Notes under the pieces: model-generated
The model's input: only the letters and a program-made list of their open reading frames with translations
Told to the model about the DNA's origin: nothing
Database searches by the model: none
In this document: positions 35,600 to 43,810 of the stretch, piece after piece
Layout of the letters: each line of letters begins with the position of its first letter
How positions within the stretch are numbered: position 1 is the stretch's first letter
Position numbers and translations under genes: made by a program
NCBI GenBank assembly: GCA_049841275.1
Contig: JASGDN010000052.1
Location: 1 to 64,000 of the forward strand
Direction of reading: 5' to 3'
Source: JASGDN01 sp049841275
GTDB lineage: Bacteria > Chloroflexota > Chloroflexia > Thermomicrobiales > UBA6265
DNA length: 64,000 nucleotides

Positions 35600-36178
35600 C
35601 TATTCGTAGCCGCGTTCGGAGCGAATGTCGGAGATGACGCTGGAGGACGCCACCGGGCGCCCCTGCATGCGGAGCAGTGCCTGGACGATTTCCCCGAGCA
35701 TCTCGATGTGACCGAGCATGCCTTCGACATCGCCCTCCGGAATGCGGGTGATCGCTTCCTGCATCTGTTCCGCGAACACCTGCTCCACGGCGATGCTGAT
35801 CGCCTCGCCTCGCGCGGTCAGATGGATGGTCTGGGCACGCCCATCGGAAGGATCGATGCGCCGCTCGATGTAATCACTGCCTTCGAGCCGGTTCAGGACC
35901 CGGGTGATCGCACTCGGCTGGACGCAGAAGTGCTCGGACAGCATGGAGGGTGACACCGGCCCCTCCGAAACGAGCCCATGACGAAGGGCGTAGAGCACCT
36001 CGGCCTGCCGCAGGCCGATCTTGCCGTATGGGGTCTCGAAGTCCCGAATCGTCGTCGCCCAGACACCGAACGATGGCAGGATCTGCACCATGCGCGAGGC
36101 AAGCCGGTCACGCGGAGATGACTCGGGGTTGCTCGGACTCTTCGGAAAGGCCGACGACGACTTGGCGTTGTTGCTCAT
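35600..36178 (-). CDS. MarR-family transcriptional regulator
   Basis: A 192-aa winged-helix regulator. A Ser/Pro-rich N-terminal tail of about 30 residues precedes the DNA-binding core, with LSEHFCVQPSAITRVLNRLE as recognition region and RRIDPSDGRAQTIHLT as the wing. A single cysteine sits in the recognition region, which is of interest because thiol-sensing MarR proteins control oxidative genes. The start ATG 36178 has AGGTG upstream. It is divergent from the catalase gene across 311 bp with palindromes between them, so control of the catalase is plausible. Confidence 0.85.
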   Translation of the reverse strand: MSNNAKSSSAFPKSPSNPESSPRDRLASRMVQILPSFGVWATTIRDFETPYGKIGLRQAEVLYALRHGLVSEGPVSPSMLSEHFCVQPSAITRVLNRLEGSDYIERRIDPSDGRAQTIHLTARGEAISIAVEQVFAEQMQEAITRIPEGDVEGMLGHIEMLGEIVQALLRMQGRPVASSSVISDIRSERGYE

Positions 36179-36351
36179 GCTGGGTGCACCTCGACCTGGC
36201 TGCAGGCATCTCAACCGTGCGGACAGGCGAAGCATAGCGGAATGTGGCGGCACGGATGCAGACCGCCCGGCGCCCGCGTCGACCGCCCTTCGCCGGAGGG
36301 GAGGCGCCCTGTCGATCGGGCGCATCGGTTCGGGCTTCCGGCGCGACGATT

Positions 36352-36363
36352 GTGAACGTTCAC
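36352..36363. promoter_or_regulatory. perfect palindrome in the marR-catalase intergenic region
   Basis: GTGAACGTTCAC, a perfect 12-bp palindrome, lies between the divergent MarR regulator and the catalase. It is a reasonable binding site for that MarR protein or for another oxidative regulator. Confidence 0.35.
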
Positions 36364-36378
36364 CCGGCCAAAATCAAG

Positions 36379-36413
36379 AATGATTCTCAGGAGCCCGCAC
36401 TTCCGTGTAGAAT
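36379..36413 (+). promoter_or_regulatory. catalase promoter candidate with Fur/PerR-like palindrome
   Basis: TTCTCA (36384-36389), an 18-bp spacer and TAGAAT (36408-36413) form a promoter candidate about 75 bp before the catalase ATG. AGAAT-G-ATTCT (36379-36389), an 11-bp palindrome resembling the core of Fur/PerR boxes, overlaps the -35. The rest of the 311-bp interval shows nothing else. Confidence 0.35.
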
Positions 36414-36489
36414 GTATTGTGCAACGGTCGGCTTTCCCCACCTTCGCGAGCAGGGCAAGTCCTTCACCCACCGACACAGGAGTTCATTC

Positions 36490-38007
36490 ATGGCTGACGA
36501 TCGACAGAAGCCCGTTTTGACGACCCGGCAGGGTCATCCGGTCCATAACAACCAGGATCTGCGCACGGTCGGCAATCGCGGCCCAGCAACCCTGGAGAAC
36601 TATCACTTCCTCGAAAAGATGAGCCACTTCGACCGCGAACGCATCCCGGAGCGCGTGGTCCACGCCCGCGGATTCGTGGCGCACGGCGAGTTCGAGGCGT
36701 ATGGGACGATCGGGGACGAACCGGCCAGCACCTACACCCGCGCCAAGCTCTTCCAGGAGAAGGGCAAGAAGACGCCGATCAGCATCCGCTTCTCGACCGT
36801 GGCCGGTGGCCGCGATTCCTCCGAGGTGGCCCGCGACCCGCGCGGATTCGCCGTGAAGTTCCGCACCGAGGACGGCAACTGGGACCTGGTGGGCAACAAC
36901 CTGCCGGTCTTCTTCATCCGCGATGCGACGAAATTCCCGGACTTCATCCACTCGCAGAAGCCGAACCCGGTCAACTTCAACCGCCAGGACCCGGAGCGCG
37001 TCTGGGACTTCTTCGCCGCCTCGCCGGAAGCCACCCACATGATCACTTGGGTCTTCTCGCCGCGCGGCATCCCGGCGAACTACCGCCAGCAGGACGGTTT
37101 CGGCGTCAACACCTACCGGATGGTGAATGCCGCCGGCGAGGGTGTGCTGGTGAAATACCACTGGAAGAGCCAGCAAGGCATCGAGTCGCTGACCGCCGCG
37201 CAGGCCGCCGAGATTCAGGCGCACGAGCTGGGCAGCCACTCGAAGGACCTGTTCGAGGCGATCGAGGCCGGCAACTATCCGAAGTGGGAACTCAACGTCC
37301 AGATCATGAGCGACGATGAGCATCCGGAGCTGGACTTCGATCCGCTGGATGACACGAAGACGTGGCCGGAGGATGTCTTCCCGCTGCGCCCGGTCGGCAT
37401 GATGACGCTGAACCGGAACGTGGAGAACTTCTTCAACGAGTCGGAGCAGATCGCGTTCGGCACGGGCGTGCTGGTGGATGGGCTCGACTTCTCGGACGAC
37501 AAGATGCTGGTGGGGCGCACGTTCTCCTACAGCGACACGCAGCGCTATCGCGTCGGCCCGAACTACCTGCAGCTGCCGGTAAACCGCCCGCTCTCGCCGG
37601 TGACGACGAATCAGGACGGCGGCGCGATGTCTTACGGCGTGGACAACCGTGGCGCGAACCCGCAGGTGACGTACGAACCATCGGTGCTGGCGGGCGCGGT
37701 AGAGGCGGATGCCTCCTACGAGGGCTACCAGCCGCACGTGGAAGGCACGCTGCAGCGCGCGCCGATCGACCGCACGAACAACTTCGCGCAGGCGGGCGAG
37801 CGCTATCGCACGATCGAGGACTGGGAGCGCGAGGATCTGGTGGCAAACCTGATCGGCGAGCTGAAGCAGGTGCCGGAGATCCTGCAGGCGTACAACCTGG
37901 GGCACTTCTTCGCGGCGGACAAGGAGTTCGGCCAGCGGATCGCGGATGGCATCGGCTTCACGGGTGAGGTCATCATGCCGGTGAGCGCCCTCGCGACGGC
38001 GGACTAG
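36490..38007 (+). CDS. katA: monofunctional heme catalase (small-subunit, KatA-like)
   Basis: A 505-aa catalase that converts hydrogen peroxide to water and oxygen. The catalytic histidine is H58 in VVHARGFVAHGEFE. The FSTVAGGRDSSEVARDPRGF and LVGNNLPVFFIRD motifs supply the distal Asn. The heme-ligand tyrosine is Y347 in RTFSYSDTQRYRVGPNYLQ. The length and the absence of a C-terminal flavodoxin-like domain place it in the small-subunit class. ATG 36490 was chosen by family start; the frame extends upstream to 36244 without support. Regulation by the divergent MarR protein or a PerR-type repressor is suggested by the palindromes upstream. Confidence 0.95.
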   Translation: MADDRQKPVLTTRQGHPVHNNQDLRTVGNRGPATLENYHFLEKMSHFDRERIPERVVHARGFVAHGEFEAYGTIGDEPASTYTRAKLFQEKGKKTPISIRFSTVAGGRDSSEVARDPRGFAVKFRTEDGNWDLVGNNLPVFFIRDATKFPDFIHSQKPNPVNFNRQDPERVWDFFAASPEATHMITWVFSPRGIPANYRQQDGFGVNTYRMVNAAGEGVLVKYHWKSQQGIESLTAAQAAEIQAHELGSHSKDLFEAIEAGNYPKWELNVQIMSDDEHPELDFDPLDDTKTWPEDVFPLRPVGMMTLNRNVENFFNESEQIAFGTGVLVDGLDFSDDKMLVGRTFSYSDTQRYRVGPNYLQLPVNRPLSPVTTNQDGGAMSYGVDNRGANPQVTYEPSVLAGAVEADASYEGYQPHVEGTLQRAPIDRTNNFAQAGERYRTIEDWEREDLVANLIGELKQVPEILQAYNLGHFFAADKEFGQRIADGIGFTGEVIMPVSALATAD

Positions 38008-38033
38008 GCACGACAAGCACGGCATAGATACAC

Positions 38034-38063
38034 GAACGGGGCGATGTGCACATCGCCCCGTTC
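38034..38063. terminator. perfect 15-bp palindrome, bidirectional terminator
   Basis: The 30-bp palindrome has arms starting GAACGGGGCGATGTG. It lies between the convergent catalase and the large helicase-nuclease gene, 16 bp before the latter's stop codon. Confidence 0.6.
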
Positions 38064-38079
38064 CGATTCGCCCCAAATC

Positions 38080-41000
38080 CTACTTCACGCGGTATCGTTC
38101 ATCCCAGAACTCGACACTTCCTCTCTGGACGAGCGTCCCCAGCTCTGCCAAAATCCGCGCCCGAATGCCTTCTCCGCTTCGGCGATAGCCGAGAAGACGA
38201 CTGACCGCGACAACGAGTTCATCGTCTGACAATGATCGAGCGTCATCCAGAACAAGCGTGATGGCCAACTGAAGCTCACGAGATGGCACCAATTCGATCG
38301 AACGGGTTTTTCCGGATGCGTCCTCACCACGGGGACGCACGAGATCACGCCCCGGAAGACTAACATCCTCACCGTCAATTTCTATCTCCCCATTACTCCG
38401 CATCGTCTCGAGAACGCCACTAATCCGATTCTGAATCCGGTGCCCGGTTCGCTTGTTGCCCCACACCGAGGACACCCGTTGATTAAGGAGTGTCCTATGT
38501 ATGGGCGCCTCGACATCAAGGCACGCAAGAGCAACCTGCCGGATGAGGCTGTACGACGCATTCAGGATATCGCCGCCTACCTTGTCCACGGTGGCAATAA
38601 CGTAGCGCTCTGCAGTCAACTCCTCGGCCGCCACCGCTGTATGGCGGGGAGATGGCGAAAGAGATTCCTGCTCGAGCAACATGGATGACAGATCTACATC
38701 CAGCTCAGGCGGCGATTGTTTCAGAGTCGACCACGCGACATCTTCCCCATCGACATCGTCCGCCCGGCCACGCCGAACATCATCCATCCGAATGTCTTCA
38801 ATTCTCTCTACCAGCTTATCGAGGACCGCCGATGCGTCGTGGAACCAATCGGTTGACCACACGCGAAGCAATCGCCAACCATATCCTTCAAGAACCTCCT
38901 GCCGCAGCCGATCCCGGTCTCGGGCAGAGCGAGAAGAGTGATATGCAGCACCATCGCACTCTATTCCAACGATATATCTCTCGGAGTTGTCAGGATCTAC
39001 GACCCCGAGATCGATGCGATACCCTGATGCCCCGATCTGGGATCGGACTTCATACCCGCGACTAATCAAGCCATCGCATACTTCTTCCTCGAATGCGGAA
39101 TCAAAGAATCCTCCATCTCCCTCTACCGTTCCGCGTGTCGTACCACTACGCCCTTCCTCCGCATACTCCAGATATTGTTTGAGCAATCGCATGCCACTCT
39201 CGGGACCGCCTAAGCGGCTATCGTCCAAGTCCGATGCTCTCACTGACGAAACAACAATAGTCTTGAGTCTGGCTCGAGTGACCAGGACGTTCAGCCGTCG
39301 ACGCCCAACAGCCTGATTCATGGGACCGAATCGATAGTTGATCCTTCCGGACTCGTCTCGCCCATATCCGATACTGATGATCACCACATCCCGCTCATCT
39401 CCCTGCACCTTCTCCAATGCCTTGATAGCAAACGGCTCGGGTGAGAGTTCAGATACGGCAATCCACTCCGACAGGGCCTCATCTTCTCGCAATCGTTGCT
39501 GCAACTCGCGCTCAATAGCATCCGCCTGAGACTCTCCTAACGCAACAACAATCAGTGACTGGGCGGAAAATGCTCGAGCATGCATGGCCACCAGATCCAC
39601 AACACGACGGGCTTCAATCTCATTCGCTCTCGTCGTAGAACGTCCGCCGACATAGGATCGGCCGCGCGAAGTCGCCACATACGCACCATTGGGCACGTAT
39701 TCCATCTTGACCCCGAGCCCTGCGTTACTCGCCGCATCGGGCGTTGGAAATGTTACAAGCCGATTCTGGTATATATGATGATTGGAGAATGCGATCAAAT
39801 CCTCGTGGCGACTTCGATAGTGCCATTGCAGCGAACGGCTCTTCATCCCCCTCGCATCCAATGCATCAAGAATACTCTCCATGTCAGTGGCGGAGAAGTC
39901 CTCGGCATCCGAATCGTCTATATCTTCCGCAACTCGGTCAAAGAAGCTCGTTGGAGGTAGTTGGTGCTTGTCACCAGCAACCACGACCTGAGCAGCACGC
40001 ATGATAGCTCCAAGTGCATCATGGGGCCTCACCTGCGATGCTTCATCAAAAATCACGACATCAAACCCAATTGCCCCTGCCGGAAGGTACTGAGCGATCG
40101 AAAGAGGACTCATCATCATGACGGGCTTAAGATCGAGGAGCAGATTCGGCATCTGAGCAAACAGACTGCGGAGGCTGAGCTTCCGCCGCTTCTTGTTCGC
40201 TTCACGCCGTAATACAGCGGGCTCTCCGGCCGCAGCGTGCCGCACGACTTCCCGGTGCCCCAATTCTTGAAAACGCTCCCGCATACGTACGGGGGTTGAC
40301 TGAATCAGTACACGATCCAGGGTCCGGAACTGCCCAATTCGCGTTTCTTGCGTCCTCCCATCAAAGGCGCGCAACACCGGGTCCCGAAGAATCAAATCCT
40401 CGACCCAGCGACCCAATAGCTCCTTCCGCACGGTGACATACCACTCCTCCGGAGCCACGTCACTCACCAGCAGTGAATCGATAATCTCAGTGAGCCCTGC
40501 ATGCTTGATGTCCTCTCGAATGCCAATGAACCTCAACCATGAAGCAAGCTGCGACTCGTTGAACAGCAACGTTTCAGTTCGCGCTACAGCCTGAGAGAAC
40601 GTGAGATCGGACCAGCTGCAACCAGGTGTATCTTCGTCAGCACTGATTCGATCATCAAGCGCCTTGGCGAGATCACCGACCTGCGTGAGAACCGCTTCCA
40701 GCAGTGCGGCAAGTGAATTGACGTCTGGTGACTTTTGAGCCGAGGTCACACGATCAATGAACGCCCGTGGGGGACGGGCCGTGGGGAACAACTCCACCAG
40801 CGGGCCTATCTGTTCGATAGCAGCATAGCTTTGTTGCAGCGATTCGGTTTCCAGATCCCTTAGCGCCTCAAGCCCCTGACCGATCTCGGCCACGAGCTGA
40901 TCGGAGTGAGCCAGAAGTGTATGGCGATCTCGCTTGTACTCCACTGTCAGTTCAAGAATCTGTCTCTCCTCCAACGCCGATAATGCAGTCGATGTCTTCT

Positions 41001-42939
41001 GCAGCGCCTTTAGGTGGCCGCGGTGGGCACGATAGGACCCCGAAAACAGCCTCACCACAGCATTCTGGTTGTAGGACAGCAAGATAGATTCGTGGTCCAA
41101 CTCAAGGAACTCGCTTCGATAGCTCGACTGGATACTGCTGAGAGATCGCTTGAGTTCATCCAACTTCGACACGATATTCGCGATCAAGTCAAGAGCGCTC
41201 CTCCGTCGCTCTTCCTCGAACCAAGAAGGTCGCAACTCCCGATCTGGAACAGCCAGCGCCACGCGAACAAGGTGCTCTACTTCGGCACTCGTGTCCGGAC
41301 TCGGCAATCCCAACAGAGAAGAGAGCTGCGCACTCTTCTCTATGATGCCCCGAAAGAGTTCATCGGCCGAACGCACAAGACGCAGAACGGCTCGCGGATC
41401 CACAGTCTGCTCGACACCCGCCGCGAGAGATCGCCAAGGATTCGCGCCGCTGTTCTTCAGCAGTTCATAGTGCACCAGAAACGACTCCATGCGGAGTTTC
41501 CATCTGTCAAGATCATTGACCTCAAGCCCCTCCCATGCGGGGCCGCAATAGGTCGCCGGGACAGCAACATGCGTCAGCTTTGCGAGTTCTCCGTACGCCC
41601 AGAAGACCGACTTTCCGAATGGATCGCGTGATGTGTGCAATACCTCAGGATAGGCATTCAACTCTTCCCTGATCAAGGGCAGTTCAGAGATAGGCATGTC
41701 CGCACCGCCGCTATCTGCTATTCCCCATCCTTCCTGAGAAATCTGATACAGCTCGGCGATCACCTGATCTTTTGGCTCCTTGGTACTGTGAAGAGGCAGC
41801 ACCAAGGAGCCAAGACCAGCCCCAACCAGACGACGATAAACAACTTCAAGCGCCGCCGACTTTTCGCTCACAAAGAGAACTGTCTTTCCTCGCGCCACAC
41901 ACTCCGCAATCATATTGGCAATAGTCTGACTCTTTCCAGTCCCAGGAGGTCCCTGCACGATGAGATTCTCACCCGCCGAAACGTCGCAAACCGCCGCCAT
42001 TTGGCTACTGTCTGCATCAAGAATGGAGAATGTGACCCCAGGGCCCGTAAACGCATCGATTTCGCGCGCATCCGGCTCACCGCGATCAGAAATCTCCAAA
42101 CCCTTCAGGCCAAGTAGGACACGCACGAGTTCATGACCACTCGCCAGTTCGATATTATCAACGAGGTCTCTATACATCCTCAGCTTGTGAAACTGAAACA
42201 CTCCCACATGGCACTCTTCGGACACACTCCATGTTGGCTTCCCGGCTACCGATCGACGGACTTTCTCGACAACCTCACGGAAGTCAATCTGTTCATTTCT
42301 CGGGACATCCGCGAACGGATCGATATGAAAATCCGTCTGCAACCTCTCCGAAAGCGTGAGATTCAGTTCGGCAGGCTCCCCAGTACCCATCAATAGAACA
42401 GTATTATTCTTCTTGTTTTCCTCGATGGTGACGGGTACCAGAATCAGCGGAGACCCACGAAACGGGCGTGACGATGCACCTCCGGCTTCTTGCCAGTCGA
42501 GCACGCCGAACGCAGCATAGAGCGTGTTCACCCCTTGCTCTTGCAGCGAAACACGAGACGCCTTCAGCAATCGAGTAATCATCCGTTGTGCGCTGGAAAG
42601 ACGCAACGACGTTTCAATATCATTCGACCCAAGCACAAAATGTTCTTCTGGCTGAGATCCTTCACCGAGACGGATTCGCCCTTGTTGGTCACCCTCGGGC
42701 AATTCCCCCAACTCGCCATCGTCGTCGCTAGAAACGCTGATGTCATCGCGACGGCTGCGAACCTTCAGCGGCTGCTCATCAAGCAACCGTGCATAAATCG
42801 TCGCAGCATCCGGATCTGCAAGCTGCAACGTCGTGTGTCGTCCTGATGGAGAGCGAAGGTTGATGAGGCGATTCCGCGCGCTCGTTTCAAGAAGCTGGCG
42901 ACTCCACTCGGCAAGTCGCATGCCCACTTCATTCTCCAT
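38080..42939 (-). CDS. DUF4011 / superfamily I helicase / Vsr-like nuclease (Hhe-type defence candidate)
   Basis: A 1619-aa single-gene system. The N-terminal DUF4011-like region (to about residue 300) begins EWSRQLLETSARNRLINL. The split helicase domain follows: Walker A GPPGTGKSQT (K336), Walker B VVIFDEASQVRP (D965, E966) and motif VI VGRRRLNVLVTRAR. A Vsr/DUF559-like nuclease fold lies at about 1290-1380 (YRIDLGVVD with D1310, GIECDGAAYHSS, then WRLLRVWSTDW). A DUF3320-like C-terminus ends the protein. This combination is the Hhe defence system as I recall it. Base composition is visibly lower in GC than neighbours: my count of the row at 41881 is 48% against 60% for a catalase row. It starts at ATG 42939 or the preceding GTG 42942. 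Horizontal transfer is likely. Confidence 0.85.
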   Translation of the reverse strand: MENEVGMRLAEWSRQLLETSARNRLINLRSPSGRHTTLQLADPDAATIYARLLDEQPLKVRSRRDDISVSSDDDGELGELPEGDQQGRIRLGEGSQPEEHFVLGSNDIETSLRLSSAQRMITRLLKASRVSLQEQGVNTLYAAFGVLDWQEAGGASSRPFRGSPLILVPVTIEENKKNNTVLLMGTGEPAELNLTLSERLQTDFHIDPFADVPRNEQIDFREVVEKVRRSVAGKPTWSVSEECHVGVFQFHKLRMYRDLVDNIELASGHELVRVLLGLKGLEISDRGEPDAREIDAFTGPGVTFSILDADSSQMAAVCDVSAGENLIVQGPPGTGKSQTIANMIAECVARGKTVLFVSEKSAALEVVYRRLVGAGLGSLVLPLHSTKEPKDQVIAELYQISQEGWGIADSGGADMPISELPLIREELNAYPEVLHTSRDPFGKSVFWAYGELAKLTHVAVPATYCGPAWEGLEVNDLDRWKLRMESFLVHYELLKNSGANPWRSLAAGVEQTVDPRAVLRLVRSADELFRGIIEKSAQLSSLLGLPSPDTSAEVEHLVRVALAVPDRELRPSWFEEERRRSALDLIANIVSKLDELKRSLSSIQSSYRSEFLELDHESILLSYNQNAVVRLFSGSYRAHRGHLKALQKTSTALSALEERQILELTVEYKRDRHTLLAHSDQLVAEIGQGLEALRDLETESLQQSYAAIEQIGPLVELFPTARPPRAFIDRVTSAQKSPDVNSLAALLEAVLTQVGDLAKALDDRISADEDTPGCSWSDLTFSQAVARTETLLFNESQLASWLRFIGIREDIKHAGLTEIIDSLLVSDVAPEEWYVTVRKELLGRWVEDLILRDPVLRAFDGRTQETRIGQFRTLDRVLIQSTPVRMRERFQELGHREVVRHAAAGEPAVLRREANKKRRKLSLRSLFAQMPNLLLDLKPVMMMSPLSIAQYLPAGAIGFDVVIFDEASQVRPHDALGAIMRAAQVVVAGDKHQLPPTSFFDRVAEDIDDSDAEDFSATDMESILDALDARGMKSRSLQWHYRSRHEDLIAFSNHHIYQNRLVTFPTPDAASNAGLGVKMEYVPNGAYVATSRGRSYVGGRSTTRANEIEARRVVDLVAMHARAFSAQSLIVVALGESQADAIERELQQRLREDEALSEWIAVSELSPEPFAIKALEKVQGDERDVVIISIGYGRDESGRINYRFGPMNQAVGRRRLNVLVTRARLKTIVVSSVRASDLDDSRLGGPESGMRLLKQYLEYAEEGRSGTTRGTVEGDGGFFDSAFEEEVCDGLISRGYEVRSQIGASGYRIDLGVVDPDNSERYIVGIECDGAAYHSSRSARDRDRLRQEVLEGYGWRLLRVWSTDWFHDASAVLDKLVERIEDIRMDDVRRGRADDVDGEDVAWSTLKQSPPELDVDLSSMLLEQESLSPSPRHTAVAAEELTAERYVIATVDKVGGDILNASYSLIRQVALACLDVEAPIHRTLLNQRVSSVWGNKRTGHRIQNRISGVLETMRSNGEIEIDGEDVSLPGRDLVRPRGEDASGKTRSIELVPSRELQLAITLVLDDARSLSDDELVVAVSRLLGYRRSGEGIRARILAELGTLVQRGSVEFWDERYRVK

Positions 42940-42989
42940 CACAAGCGCCGTTCCCCATGAATGCGGTTTTCCAAGAGATCAATGATTCC

Positions 42990-43116
42990 TTACCAATAGT
43001 AGCAGCGATAGTCTTCTCCATTCCATCTTGACTCATCCGCACCCCAGGACGCTACCTTCCTCTCCCGATCGTCGGAAGGCACTCGAGTCTCCAAGTCAAG
43101 AACGTTCCTAATGAGT
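42990..43116 (-). pseudogene. 3' stub of an unidentified gene upstream of the Hhe-type gene
   Basis: On the minus strand, about 40 codons ending at a TAA (42992-42990) look coding, with the same lower-GC codon use as the Hhe-type gene. They include VLDLETRVPSDDRERK and end RWNGEDYRCYYW. The reading dissolves upstream of about 43120, where GC rises. It is best read as the C-terminal remnant of a gene that entered with the Hhe-type gene and lost its 5' part. I cannot identify the family. The rest of 42940-43301 holds no other gene. Confidence 0.35.
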
Positions 43117-43301
43117 GCCGCGCACAGACTTATGTCCAGACGACGCCGCGAGAGACTACAGCATGCAGCTTCAGGAACCCGCACGAAGCCTTTCAAAGCC
43201 CGTCCATCGCGCACACCCTCCCCATCCGGCGCGTGGCAATCGGGCAGGGACTCGCTACGATGGAACCCATCATCCACGCCACACGCCCGAGGAGGCATCT
43301 C

Positions 43302-43703
43302 GTGTCCACGGAATCCCCCACGCCCGAACACATCCGCCAGGCCCTCGCGACCGACCGCGTCATCGACATCACCACCATCGGCCGCAAGTCCGGGACGCCG
43401 CACCGCATCGAAACCTGGTTCTACCGCGCCGATGGCAGGCTCTTCCTCGCCGGCAGTCCTGGCAAACGCGACTGGTACGCCAACCTGGTCAAGAATCCGG
43501 AGTTCCTCTTCCACCTCAAGCGCAGCGTCGAGGCCGATCTTCCCGCCCGCGCAACTCCAATCACCGATCCGGACGCACGCCGCACGATCTTCACAGAGAT
43601 CCTCGCCGATGTCGGGCGGCCACAAACGGACCTCGATGCCTGGCTGGCCGGCAGTCCCCTGATGGAAGTCACCATCGAGGAATACGCCGCCTCCCCCACG
43701 TAG
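43302..43703 (+). CDS. nitroreductase/deazaflavin-type family protein (DUF385-like)
   Basis: A 133-aa small beta-barrel protein of the F420-dependent nitroreductase (Ddn/DUF385) family. It shows the characteristic TTIGRKSGTPHRIETWFYR segment and the SPGKRDWYANLVKNPE motif. The start GTG 43302 has a strong GAGGAGG site 7 nt upstream. An ATG at 43260 is possible but poorly supported. It probably binds F420 or FMN and reduces a small molecule. An LLM-class oxidoreductase that may use the same cofactor lies at 47498-48421. Confidence 0.75.
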   Translation: MSTESPTPEHIRQALATDRVIDITTIGRKSGTPHRIETWFYRADGRLFLAGSPGKRDWYANLVKNPEFLFHLKRSVEADLPARATPITDPDARRTIFTEILADVGRPQTDLDAWLAGSPLMEVTIEEYAASPT

Positions 43704-43726
43704 ACTCCGGACTCATCACGCCTTGG

Positions 43727-43757
43727 CGGCAAGGGCCTGCCCGACAGGCTCTTGCCG
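43727..43757. terminator. hairpin between the nitroreductase-family and S41 genes
   Basis: CGGCAAGGGCCTG pairs with CAGGCTCTTGCCG (13 bp, one G-T wobble) around a 5-base loop, 24 bp after the stop codon. Confidence 0.5.
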
Positions 43758-43810
43758 GAGCGTGGCCTGGCAACGACTTCTCCTTCCGCCGATTCGTGCG
43801 ACACTGAAGC

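Noticed and set aside
36484..38076. 530-aa minus-strand open frame opposite the catalase
   Set aside because: Antisense shadow of a gene with complete catalase motifs.
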